Assembly: GCA_019454045.1 (NCBI GenBank)
Contig: SKCR01021359.1
Coordinates: 35,544-99,543, forward strand
From: Zanthoxylum bungeanum
Lineage: Eukaryota > Streptophyta > Magnoliopsida > Sapindales > Rutaceae
Direction of reading: 5' to 3'
Length of the DNA: 64,000 nucleotides
Part shown: positions 11,501-26,034 of the stretch, one piece after another
Layout: the number at the start of each line of letters is the position of its first letter
Numbering within the stretch: position 1 is the first letter of the stretch
Notes under the pieces: model-generated
The model's database searches: none
Told to the model about the DNA's origin: nothing
What the model saw: the letters and a program-made list of their open reading frames with translations, nothing else
Position numbers and translations under genes: made by a program

Positions 11501-13672
11501 GTCATCCAGTAACGCCGTGTTTCGCCGTTTTTGCTTATTTCAACTCCGAAACACTCTCCGGCAATTGTTCCAACTCCCAAAACACATCCACTACATTCAT
11601 ATGACATCAAATTCATCACAAAATTTCCAGTTTTACAGAATCTGATCCAGAAACCAAAAATTCTAATTTTCATGCTTTAAATCCAAATTTTCAAGATTAA
11701 TCTAGTTAATCATAACACCAACTAAAGTCACCACATATGAACAACCCAAGAACAATTCTAGGTGTCACAAGAGTGGTCATAACATTCTAGAATAGCAACT
11801 CATCAACAATTGATCAATTTGGATACAAATTACACTAATTTCACCCAAATCTACTTCACACATGTTTCATCACTTCCAATTCATCACCAACAACCAAAAG
11901 CCCCAAAATTTCAGAATTGAAGGAACCCTAGAACATTTCTAAATCATCAAGAAATAAGAAATTAAATTTCTAAGTTTAGGGTTAAGTGGATTACCTTTTA
12001 ATCACTTGAAATCCCAAACTTTTTTCTTGATTTTCCTTCATTTCTTCCTTTGGATCATCAAACATGATTATTGAGACATATTTGGGAGTTCAATCGGTCA
12101 AGAAGATGGGTTAAAGGAAAATGAAAAAAAATTTAAATAAAAGGGAGTGATGACCGACTTCAAGAGGGCAATTTTGTCCAATTTAAAATTTAATCAAATT
12201 AAATTAATATTAAGCTTTTAAGTGGCCAATCAAATTGACACAAATTTAGCTTAATAAATTAATGCCATGTGTTCAAATAATATTTGGAAAAAATTCATAA
12301 CATTTATGAAAAAAGGTTTATTAATTAATCATTTAAATATTTAACAATTAAATATTCAAATAATCAATTAATATAAATATTATTATATATGTATTTTTAT
12401 TTACAATAAATAACAAATACATATATTTATGGCATGTGTCAAAATCTCATTTGACGAATAATTAATGTGTATCTAATAATATTATGTATCAAATACAAAT
12501 ACACAATAATTATTATCGGATAAAATCTCATAATGCATGTGTTATCGTTTAACCGATTAAACAATCCGAATTAACTCATTTAATCCGATGAAGTATTATG
12601 AATAATCCATATTATTCATATCGCGTTGCCCAAGTGCTCAACAAGTACACTTCATATTGTGGGACTCTCTAAGTTTAGGTTTATCCGTCACGAAATCAAA
12701 TTTCGTATCCATAATCCACCCACTTATGGATTATGACGACCACGAATAATCTCGCTAAACTATGCAAGTCGAGGTCATTGCATACGTATAATCCATCCGT
12801 CACAGGCTATCTGTATTATACCTGTGATATAAATGAAAACGTCAAATTTGTTCGGTATAATACAATCGACTTTCAATTTACGATCTCTAAATAACACTCG
12901 GAACTGATTTCCAAAGCTATACCACGGCCATGGATTTACTAGATCGTAAACACGTGAGGATGCCTATGCCATGTACACAGGACTGACGGATCTTATCTTG
13001 ATACGCACTGGATATCATGAGCATCAGTCCACACCCAACGAACAGGCGGAGGTCTGATCTAAATAGATCGGTGACGTGACTGCCATCAAAATATGGAGGA
13101 TAACTCATATATCCCACTGTGGTATCTCAAGTTAAATGACCACTATGCTCGCTCAACTCGAGAATATTCCTATTGACGTTGGTGTACTATTCTATTAGGA
13201 AATCTTCAGTGAGTCGTTCAGTGTCTTATCAAATAAACATCTATATGTCTATACGAGTCTCCCAAGACTCATGGTTCATTGGGATAAATCATCGGACCAA
13301 GTCACGATATACGACATGTACTGGTCTCAGCGGATTTTACTAACCGACCCGTGTTAGTAAATCTTGACCAGAAACTTTATTTAAGGATATATATCTTATA
13401 GTGCGCTTTCTAATGTCAATTACAAACTACGTTGTAACTGCGCACTATATTGTAAATCCTAGGGTCATTGTCTAATATACACGTATCATTAAACCGGATT
13501 CAGTTTTGATCTAATCGTAATCAGATATCTAATCGTAATTAGATCGAATAAGTGTATAAAAGACAAGGGTGCTACCATTAAATTAGTAATATTATGGAAA
13601 ATAGAATTGCTCGTATTTATGAATCAGACATAAATACGATTCGGATTGGCACTCTGAGCACCAACCCTAACA
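11500..13672. repeat. LTR-like repeat remnant (same family as 45,433-49,853)
   Basis: Homology to the 45.4-49.9 kb insertion is clear over long stretches, for example CTCTAGATTTAGG-like segments, CACGAAATCAAATTTCGT, the CGACCCGTGTTAGTAA block and the end CTCTGAGCACCAACCC. It ends with CCCTAACA at 13,672, matching CCCCAGCA at 49,853. The left terminus is missing. I find no open gag or pol, so it is best described as a truncated solo-LTR-like copy of an unclassified family. Confidence 0.7.
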
Positions 13673-15653
13673 GGTATAGCATTTAACAAGACAAGAATAG
13701 TTCACGTCTCGATATGCACACATAAATCACGAGGCTAAGGGAGATGGAAAGCTGTCTCCTGTCGGTCGTGTCCCGGGAGTTTTCAAGGTGTGACAAAGGT
13801 AATAAAAAAATGACCTTATTAACAACTTGTCCAATGAAACCAACAAGGCCAGAAGGAATACTTGATTGCACACGACCTCTCTAAGTCCATCAATGCTAGA
13901 AGAAATTCAAGAGTGGAGCCTCAGTTTCCTTGTTTTCACATCCATTGTTTCCTCTAATTGTACGCCAACATAATTCTCGATGGGCTCTCGATTTTTGTAG
14001 CCATTGTGAAATTTATGATAATGATTCTGACCATTGTACACTCTTGTACACTTAGGGTAAACTATAGAAATTATAATATAACTACATTAATTAAGAAAAA
14101 TCCTAAATTAATGTTTCTATGACTAAGAACATACACTCTAAAGTCTAACAAAAAATCACACTGTAATCTAAACAATAATTAAAATGTTGAAAAGTAAACA
14201 ACAAAAAGTAAACAAATAACACCGAATTTGTTTAAGAAATAGAAAACTCTTTGTATAGAAAAGCCACTATGGGCATAGGTTACCACTCGAATTCACTATA
14301 AAGAGAAACTTACAGTGATGGTTAAAACACTTATAGCAAAACCCTTACTGACTCAATTACCCCAACTGTAATAACCCAAGAAAACTCATCAAGTCTGCAC
14401 CATGTAGCCTTCTCTAGAACCTCTGAAGTCTCTTGTAGTAAATCCAATAGCAAACTCACTCTTGTCAGAACTCTGACGACCAATCTCCAACTCAGAACTA
14501 TAAAGGTTGGGGTTTGTTAGATTTGGTGTTATGATGGTTACTAAAAAAAAATGTTCGCCAAGAACAAAAAGGCATGAAATCAATGGAGTCTTCAATTGTG
14601 AACTCCTAAAGAAGATGAAAATAAAAATATAAAGGCTCTAAATATTATGTTTCCAACCTTAGGTAAAATGGCTAAGGCTTTATTGCTATTGGTAGGGTTT
14701 TTAAGTCTCCAAAAGCCCTTAAAACGTTTCCAAAATAAGCAAAATATATATGGCCGTTTGAACGCCAGTCAAACCCGTATTGTTCTCCAAACAGCGTTCG
14801 AATAATAAACGCCATTGAACGCAAAGCTACTGGAAGGTTTCTTTCGAACTCTGAGACGAACGCAACTCGATTTTGAAAACACTGGAAGGTTTCTTTTGAA
14901 CTCTGAGACGAACATGAGCTCTAAAATCTTCATCCAACCCCTTCCAAATGCTTGTCCAATTCCTCTGAGATCTTCAAAACTCATTACAATTCTATTGAAC
15001 TTGATTTATTACGGAATTGGCCAACACACAGACCCAACACATTGGAATAACATCGAGCTCTGAAGATTTTTAAAACACTATGGATCGTTATAATTGAAAG
15101 TGAAAGAGCTTTCACGCACGGAGCAATGAATTATCTTTTACAAGAAATTTGAATGGAATGTAATTTTTGTTTAGGGAAAATGGCAATTAATTACTATTTT
15201 AATACTTGTAGTTTTTCAAAATATAAGTTTTAGTCTTTGTCTTTAAATATTTTTAGTAAATTTTGAGTTATTTTTATTCGTGTTAAATGAATTGAATACT
15301 AAAAAACTATCTAAAGTAAAAAACTTATTTTAAAATAGATACAAAGTGAATCGATTAACAAAAAATATTAACAACATGACCTAAAACTTATATTTCTAAA
15401 AATATAAGGATTAAAGTATTATTATAACAATTTATAAGATAATTGAGTGTCATTTTCCTATTTGTTTGTGATTTTGGAGTTGGGGATAAAATTGAGATAA
15501 ATGATATTTTTTTTATTACACAATATTGTTATATTTGAAAACTACATGGACTAATTTGATAATTCCGTTTTTCATTGTCTAAGCTTGTACATTTGAATAG
15601 CAAATATTCACAATAGCCTCAATGAGTTTTATTGAGGACAAAGCATAGACATC
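13673..15653. other. Low-copy intergenic stretch
   Basis: I recognise no gene here. The only structure is a 33-bp direct repeat at 14,829-14,861 and 14,881-14,913 (ACTGGAAGGTTTCTTT then CGAAC or TGAAC, then TCTGAGACGAAC), in a patch with GTTCGAA-type motifs like those of the Tat LTRs. 15,180-15,560 is AT-rich. Confidence 0.6.
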
Positions 15654-15715
15654 AAAATGATACAGCTCAATTTACAGGCAACATATGAGAGTTGAGATTC
15701 TGGGCAGCTCCTGGA

Positions 15716-15721
15716 TTTATT
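15716..15721 (-). terminator. Candidate polyadenylation signal of the CDPK gene
   Basis: The minus strand reads AATAAA about 33 bp downstream of the CDPK stop codon. The position is plausible for a near-upstream element. It is the first such hexamer after the stop. Confidence 0.5.
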
Positions 15722-15753
15722 ATATATACACATGGTAATAGCACTTTGGATTT

Positions 15754-19893
<4,140 letters not shown>

Positions 19894-21434
19894 TGAAAGA
19901 GATTATGATGATGATGATCAACAAATTAAGAGATATTTTTAAGAATTTTTGGGCAGGTGGGTTTGGTCTGTTTAGGGACTTTAAAAGAGCAAATTGAGAA
20001 AGTTTAAAAAAATTAGGATGTTTATGGCTTTTGCTTATTCTTCCGATGCTTTATTCTTGTTGGTGCTTTGCTTTTGCCCATTGGATGGTGCTGAGTATCA
20101 GTTTTCCCTTTTTGCTTACATATTGCTTAAAAAAAAGGTAACATGAACGACCTGAGTAATTTTTTGGGGCGGGTATCATCCAAAAAAATTAATAAATGAT
20201 TTATATATTTTTAATTATTTTTAATATTTTAATACGCATAATAATAAATTATTAGATTATTATAGATGACATAATAGTCTTCTAGATTTTGTCCAAAAGA
20301 CAGATGCGTGAAGCTTAACACAATTTAGCATGGGACAAGCTTTCAGTTGTAATTTACCTTTTTGTTTCGATCCATTAGGCCGTTGTCGGAAATTCCCAAA
20401 AGGCCCACATAACGGAAGTATACGTTGGAAGTATATCCAAGTCCAACCATTTGAATCCAAAATTTAATTTATATTATTTATAAAACCAAAATTATGTTAG
20501 TAGTTATAATTAAAATCTATTGACAATTCATATATATGATACCAATTGAAATAATTAATTTTTTTTTTTAAAAAAAATAGAAATTTATTAACAAACATCA
20601 GAAACCCGTTATTTGGTATCCGAAAATAAAAAAAAAAATTATTTATTACCTAACTAACAAAGTAATTTTTCTTATAAAATACCGGAAACCACAACCGATC
20701 AAAATTATTTTGGTACCTAGTTACCAAACTGAAACATAATCATTATCCACTAAATTTCGGATATCATGTAATATTTTCGATCAAATAATATTAGGTATCT
20801 AAAATAAACGATTATATTATCATCTCTAACTAAGTACAATCATATTTAATTTGATATTTTTCGTAGAGTGATGATATTTCCCCAATCACACTTGAAAAAA
20901 AAAGTCATCGCTGTTTAATTGAATTTCAAATAATTAATAATTTACATAAATAATTAAAGGGTAAATATTTTAATTTTAATTTTTGACTTAAAACTAAATT
21001 TTTAAATTTGGACCATTGATATCTTCCGATCCAATCGGAACCAGTCAAGCCTCCCTCTTTGTAAGTTGTATCCTTTGTGTGTGCACAATGGCCTTTAATT
21101 GAAAAATGATGCATATAATAATGCAGCTATAGTGATATTTGACCCTTCAATTCACCAATTTCTGACCAGAGCAAAGCGATAAGAGATTTATATCGGTGGA
21201 AGTTTTGATACTGATGAGATGAAATATTATATCTTACAGCAATGAAATCTCGTTAAGCTTCATTTATGATGTGTTCAAGGAGAATACAAATTATTGATTT
21301 ATAAATTCATGCCAAACAAAAGCCTGAGAGAGAAAATTGTAATAAAAAGTAATTCTAAAAATAAATGAAATTAATTTAAAAAAGAGACTTGTAAGATAAA
21401 TTAGAGTAAAATATCACCACTCTTACAAAATATA
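19894..21434. other. CDPK 5' flank and AT-rich intergenic DNA
   Basis: The first 100-200 bp should hold the CDPK 5' UTR and promoter (minus strand). A CAT/ATC microsatellite-like run lies immediately upstream of the ATG, and no convincing TATA box is visible. The rest to 21,434 is AT-rich with short ORFs only; I see nothing recognisable. Confidence 0.5.
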
Positions 21435-21442
21435 CATACAGC

Positions 21443-22203
21443 TAGGGGTGGGCGCGGTTCAATTTGGTTCGGTTTTTGCTAAAAACCGAACCAAACCATA
21501 TTTTACGGTTCGGATTTTTTACCTCTCAAACCAAACCATTCAATAACGGTTTGGTTCGGATTGAAAAATTTTTAAACCAGAGGTTTACGGATTGGTTCGG
21601 TTCGGTTTACGGATTATTATATTTAAAAACAAATTTTTATCCACTTAAGTGCAAAAAAAAATAGTATATTAAACAAATAGTATGAAGTGTTAGAGTGTAA
21701 GTTGTGATTCCATGGAACACATGCACTCCATAAAGGATTGAAAAATGAGGCACAATTAATTATTGTATTTTTTAAAAAATACCTCGAATAATAATGCTAC
21801 CATCATTCTAATTAAGAACAAATCAAACATCTTACTTTCAAGAATAATGATGCTACCATAAAACAAAAATTTAAGAATAAAAGTATTAATAAATAAATTT
21901 AAGAACAAAAGTATTAATAAATAATATATTAACAACAAATTTAAGAATAAAAATATTAATATACTAATAAAATTAAAAGAAAAATATAAATTTTTTAATA
22001 AAATATATAATTTTTTAAATATAACGGTTCGGTTCGGTTTTACAGGTGCGGTTCGGATTAGCTCCTGAACCGAACCGTAAACCGTTTGGGGTGGGCCAAA
22101 CCGAACCGCAAACCGAACCGTTAGAAAAAAAATCGTAAATTCGGTCCGGTTTGGTTCGGTTTGCGGTTTGGTTCGGTTCGGTCGGTTTTTTTGCCCACCC
22201 CTA
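21443..22203. mobile_element. hAT-type non-autonomous element (MITE-like)
   Basis: The 761-bp element has perfect 11-bp terminal inverted repeats, TAGGGGTGGGC and GCCCACCCCTA, and a perfect 8-bp target duplication, CATACAGC, at 21,435-21,442 and 22,204-22,211. An 8-bp duplication and TAGGGGTG-type ends are hallmarks of plant hAT elements. Both subterminal regions are packed with GGTTCGGTTTGG or its complement, likely transposase-binding sites. The core is AT-rich, with no transposase, so it would depend on an autonomous partner. Confidence 0.92.
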
Positions 22204-22361
22204 CATACAGCAATGGACTTCTGGGCCGGGGCCTGTAAAATTCATTTATTTTAGTGTGTTGAAATTTGAAAAGTTTTGGCCCTTAAATTAAAATTATTAA
22301 TGGCCAGTAGATTCTTGATTGCCACAGAAAAAATTCATTCAGAATTTTGTGGAATTCAAAG

Positions 22362-23955
22362 TGTTGACGGGTGATTTTGGTCTCAGGGGTAATATCGGGA
22401 ACGAGATAGAGCTCCCGAGATAATCCTCCCCCAACTGTGAATTTGTTTGGTTATGGGGGACCAAAAACAAACTTTGACAAAAAAACGGATAAAACAAACA
22501 ATCAACGAAGAGTTTTTACGTGGTTCGGCGGGATGGATCCAGCCTACGTCCACGGGCACAAAATGAGTGGGGGTGTTTTATTACTGGAATGCGCTCGGCC
22601 GACCTGTTTTACGACTGGTCAAAGACTTTGACTCAAAGTGGAACCGAGCTGTTTGTGTTCTGCCTTTTACAAGATAGTTCTATTCTCTTTTTTAAGATCT
22701 TTTTTGACTATCCACTAACCAACCCCTACAAATGTGTTTTCCCTCCCTTTTTATACTAGTGAACGTGTAGCACCGTTCCCGAACCTAGGTGATGTCACCC
22801 ACGTGGATTCCTGAATCGTTGACCGGCTCTCTTCCCCAAAGCTACCTGGGCGAGAACAAACCTACTACCTCGTTATCATGCCCCTTCACCTTATCTCGTA
22901 CTCTGCCCCATGTGATAGTGATGTTTCAAACCTTCTTTGTACTCTGCTCCATGTGATAGTGACGTTTCAAACCTTCCTTGTACTCTGCCCCATGTGATAG
23001 TGACGTTTCACCCCTTTCTTACACTCTGCCCCATGTGAGGGTGATGTTACGAACCTTGAGAGGATCAAGCGGTGGAGAATGATATAAGGAAGAGTCTGGA
23101 ATACCCTGCCAACAGGTCGGTCTCCAAGAGGTCGGTCAAAATGATCTTCTGAACCGAGAATGCTTATGCCGATCTGATAATGCCCGAACATATCATGTGA
23201 TTGGTGTTGGACCATAAAGTGGTCGGTAATAATCGTCAGAACATGCCACGTCATATGGTCGGCACTACTCTGAAGGTCGGGCCGATACTAAGAGGCTGGT
23301 CAAGGGAGAGAATCAAACCTTATGGAAGCTGGACTCCCATACGAGGAAAATACCCTCTCTACCCTCGCCGCACTGCTCAGATGCCTTGGTGCTAGAAATT
23401 ACCACCAACATCTGTCCCATAGTTCTCGGTTCCAACAAGTGTACGAGTTGGTGCCGGGAACTACAAAAAGAATGGTGCGGCTGATCAACTGGCAGCCGAC
23501 TTTCGAAATCCAAGAAAGAAAAAATCACCTTGGCCCGAAAATATCTCGTCCTTGGTGCAATTTATGTGCTCGGTCGAATGTTTTCGCGACTGTCTTTCCC
23601 GGCCAAAGTGAAATCCCCCTTTTACCATTTTGGGAGCCGTCCCTCGAGACCCGCAAACGTCACATTCTCTTAAATGCCTATCAAATCATTTCTAGGGTTT
23701 AATCTGAGCCTGACACTTGTCATCCATCCGCTGGCTTCCCGCCAAAAGCAAAACAACTCGACCGCTCACCATCAACCAAAGGGACGCCCAATCTCGACCG
23801 TTCATCCAATTCTAACAGATCACTCCTGAAATCGACACATGGCGCACCTCTGAGGCTCTTTCTTAATCCAACGGTCTCAGATACACCGAACCGACTATAA
23901 GAAAATAAAGTAAGCATCTTTCTTCTCTTTTACAAAAAATTCGAATTGCCCCGAC
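22362..23955. repeat. Truncated LTR-like repeat, 'family 5', left copy
   Basis: This starts with TGTTGACGGG and is homologous, as reverse complement, to 53,161-54,245 plus 62,290-62,779. The clearest shared block is GTGGACGTAGGCTGGATCC followed by CCGCCGAACCACGT (minus-strand reading of 22,520-22,560). It breaks off at about 23,955 inside a LOG-like gene fragment, some 70 bp before its expected end. TATA-like boxes occur on both strands: 22,745-22,755 (minus, TATAAAAAGGG) and about 23,893 (plus, CTATAAG). Which one is the real promoter is unresolved. ORFs here, for example 23,322-23,702, have no recognisable product. Confidence 0.65.
22745..22755 (-). promoter_or_regulatory. TATA box in the family 5 repeat
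   Basis: The minus strand reads TATAAAAAGGG, followed by GAGGGAAAACACATTTGTA. The right copy has the matching segment GTATTTAAAGAGG on the plus strand at 62,428-62,440 followed by TTGAAAACACTTTTGTA. Conservation between the copies supports a promoter role. Confidence 0.55.
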
Positions 23956-23958
23956 TGC

Positions 23959-24111
23959 AAGATTGCCACCGCCATATACCAGGTGCATATTTCGCTCCGC
24001 TATGACTCGCCTCAATTCCTTCGCAGCCTCGATGAATTCTGGTTTATTACCAGAATTGGATCCACAGAAAACACAAATTCGCTTGATTCGCTGCTGTGAA
24101 GTTGCTTCCAT
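23959..24111 (-). pseudogene. LOG-like gene, 5' fragment
   Basis: This is the N-terminal 51 codons of a homologue of LOG, the cytokinin riboside 5'-monophosphate phosphoribohydrolase. It starts MEATSQQR and contains ICVFCGSNSGNKPEF and the nucleotide-binding motif LVYGGGN. Homology stops right after YGGGNL, where family 5 repeat sequence begins. The PGGxGTxxE catalytic motif is therefore absent and the product cannot be active. It aligns residue for residue with the start of the complete copy at 58,230, but its ICVFCGSNSG is closer to canonical plant LOGs than that copy's ICVFCGTSVG. Confidence 0.85.
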
Positions 24112-24157
24112 TTTCTCTCTTATCTAGATGTGTCGAAGAGAGAAATGACGGGCTGAA

Positions 24158-24163
24158 TTTATA
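24158..24163 (-). promoter_or_regulatory. TATA-like box before the LOG fragment
   Basis: The minus strand reads CTATAAATTCAGCCCGTCA, 47 bp before the ATG. The identical string precedes the complete LOG copy at 58,166-58,184. Conservation in both copies suggests that the captured gene came with, or gained, its own promoter. Confidence 0.6.
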
Positions 24164-24628
24164 GAACCTGAAAATGGGTGAGTAATAATTGCACTAGTAC
24201 CTGCCAAATGACAATTATTAGAAGAACGTTAAAATAAATCGTGAAAAGTCAAAAAGTATAAATCTTGTCGGCGAAAATAAAGATAAAAACAAAAGAAAAG
24301 CAAATCAAAGCAATAATTAAGGCAGTAGAATTGTGTACGCAATACGTCACTAGTTTGGTATAAATTCATCAGGATGCGTCTCAAGAATCCATTCCTTACT
24401 CAGCCACCACTAATGAATTAGCTCTCATCTTTGTGATTGCCAAACACCATTCATTTTGTCTTAAAATACTTCGTTTGTTCCTTTCCTACAAAAACAACAC
24501 ACAAAATTAAAAATTCTACAACATGTATACACAAAATATGAAAACAGAAATTACAACAAATGCATGGGTTGCCTCCCCGCTAGCGCTAAATTTTACGTCT
24601 TCAGCCAGACGTGACTGAAATCTATTTC

Positions 24629-25915
24629 TCAAGGAGGTTTCAGCGTCGTTTTGGATGTCCGATTAAAGACAATCCCATGAGCGTTGCTTTTGAAGGGTCT
24701 CTTCCAACGGTAAGGTGGCAAAAAGAGTTTTGTCTCATTCAGTGCTTGTGCTACCTTTTTAAACTTTGTCGCTCCAACAATTCCTGCAAAGAAAGAAAGA
24801 AAATCAGGAGGTCTCGTATGATGCTTGACTTGGAATGGGAGTTCCATTCTGTCAAGCTTCTGGGCGATATCTTTGATTTGTACTCCCCAAAACAGCGATG
24901 TTTCTCCTGAATGCTCTGGATCTTTATTAAGGTCAGACATTTGCTCCTCCATTTGATCTGCTTCTTGTTCCACCTTTTCTTCACAGATGTATTTGAAAAT
25001 TTCTGCATTCAGCTCTTCATCTGTCATCTGTGAAATATATGTTTCAAAATTTTCAACCTGAGGATGTAAAGAAATGTCAGATTTTAGGTCTTCATCCTCT
25101 GATATGACTGGAATGGATGGTTCAGATAGATCTTCTTCAAACATCATGGTAAAACATGCTCCAAGATCTTCATTTTGAGGATTGAAAGTTTGATCCTCCA
25201 TTGTTGGTGCAGTTGGTACAAATAGATCAGTTTCATCCTCGTCAGAATCTGAATAATAAAAGTCAAATTGAGACTTTGCTGGTTCAGGCACCTGAACTGA
25301 TACCTCTGGTTGTTGATACTGCTCAGCCTCTTCCTCTGTTAAAGTGTCATTGTGAAATGATTGGTACTCGAAGGCTTCATCAGTGTCATCTGAAACTGGT
25401 TCTTGAGGTATATAGCTCTGGTTCTCTGTTGATTGCCTCATTTGATCTGTCATATTCTGAATGGATGCTGATTGTCTCTGAATACTTTCAAATTGATTCT
25501 GGCATGTTTCAAGCATTGTATCCAACTTTTCGTCTTGTTTCTTGACCCAATCTTTGAGCATGTCAATCATCTGATCTTCCTCTGATGATTCTGATTGTTG
25601 ATGAAGATCGTAGGTGGATGGTGGATAAGATGGAAAATATGATGGTTCTTCGTACCTTGAATGATTCTGATAATTCTGCCACTCTGAAAGGTAAATACAT
25701 TGATCGCTCGGGTGGTTACCATCACAAATTACACATCTCCCCATTTCGTTCTGATGAGTAAATGTAGAATTGCTTGGTTCAGGCATCCAGTGATAATTGT
25801 TGGGCTGGACAACAGGCCTCAGAAAACCGGACTGTTGCTCCCAGATTTGGGGTGTATATTCTAGTAAAGCTCTTGATCTTTCAATCTCCCAATAATGTTC
25901 CATTTTTTTAATCAC
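24629..25915 (-). CDS. Gag-like protein of LOG-carrying Athila derivative
   Basis: This is an uninterrupted 428-aa ORF immediately after the primer site region. Residues 61-73 form a zinc knuckle, CVICDGNHPSDQC (C-X2-C-X3-H-X4-C), as in Athila nucleocapsids. The middle (about 110-330) is very acidic, with a Gln-rich coiled-coil-like segment. The C-terminus is basic and aromatic (about 350-428, with LPPYRWKRPF and GIVFNRTSKTT). I see no capsid domain of the usual retrotransposon-gag type and no protease. The + strand copy at 56,455 aligns throughout. A nucleic-acid-binding structural protein is likely; the exact function is unknown. A second Met four codons in (MEHYW) is the start shared with the other copy. 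Confidence 0.75.
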   Translation of the reverse strand: MIKKMEHYWEIERSRALLEYTPQIWEQQSGFLRPVVQPNNYHWMPEPSNSTFTHQNEMGRCVICDGNHPSDQCIYLSEWQNYQNHSRYEEPSYFPSYPPSTYDLHQQSESSEEDQMIDMLKDWVKKQDEKLDTMLETCQNQFESIQRQSASIQNMTDQMRQSTENQSYIPQEPVSDDTDEAFEYQSFHNDTLTEEEAEQYQQPEVSVQVPEPAKSQFDFYYSDSDEDETDLFVPTAPTMEDQTFNPQNEDLGACFTMMFEEDLSEPSIPVISEDEDLKSDISLHPQVENFETYISQMTDEELNAEIFKYICEEKVEQEADQMEEQMSDLNKDPEHSGETSLFWGVQIKDIAQKLDRMELPFQVKHHTRPPDFLSFFAGIVGATKFKKVAQALNETKLFLPPYRWKRPFKSNAHGIVFNRTSKTTLKPP

Positions 25916-26010
25916 CTGAAAACAAAAGAAAGAAATAAAAATTACAGATAAAGAAAATTAGATACGAGTAAATTGGATAGCTTCAAAATTAATAACTCAA
26001 GAAAAATAAG

Positions 26011-26028
26011 TCCCCGGCAACGGCGCCA
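26011..26028 (-). other. Primer binding site, tRNA-Asp type
   Basis: The minus strand reads TGGCGCCGTTGCCGGGGA, six bases after the LTR end. This is the primer site typical of Athila elements. Confidence 0.88.
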
Positions 26029-26034
26029 AAAACT

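Noticed and set aside
21756..21938. Short hydrophobic ORF inside the hAT-type element
   Set aside because: It is an AT-rich low-complexity translation with no similarity to a transposase.
23322..23702. 126-aa plus-strand ORF in the family 5 repeat
   Set aside because: No recognisable domain, and the homologous region at 53.4-53.9 kb does not keep the frame open.
24611..25545. Plus-strand ORFs at 24,611-24,910 and 25,201-25,545
   Set aside because: They are antisense shadows of the gag-like ORF, which has a zinc knuckle and a homologue at 56,455.
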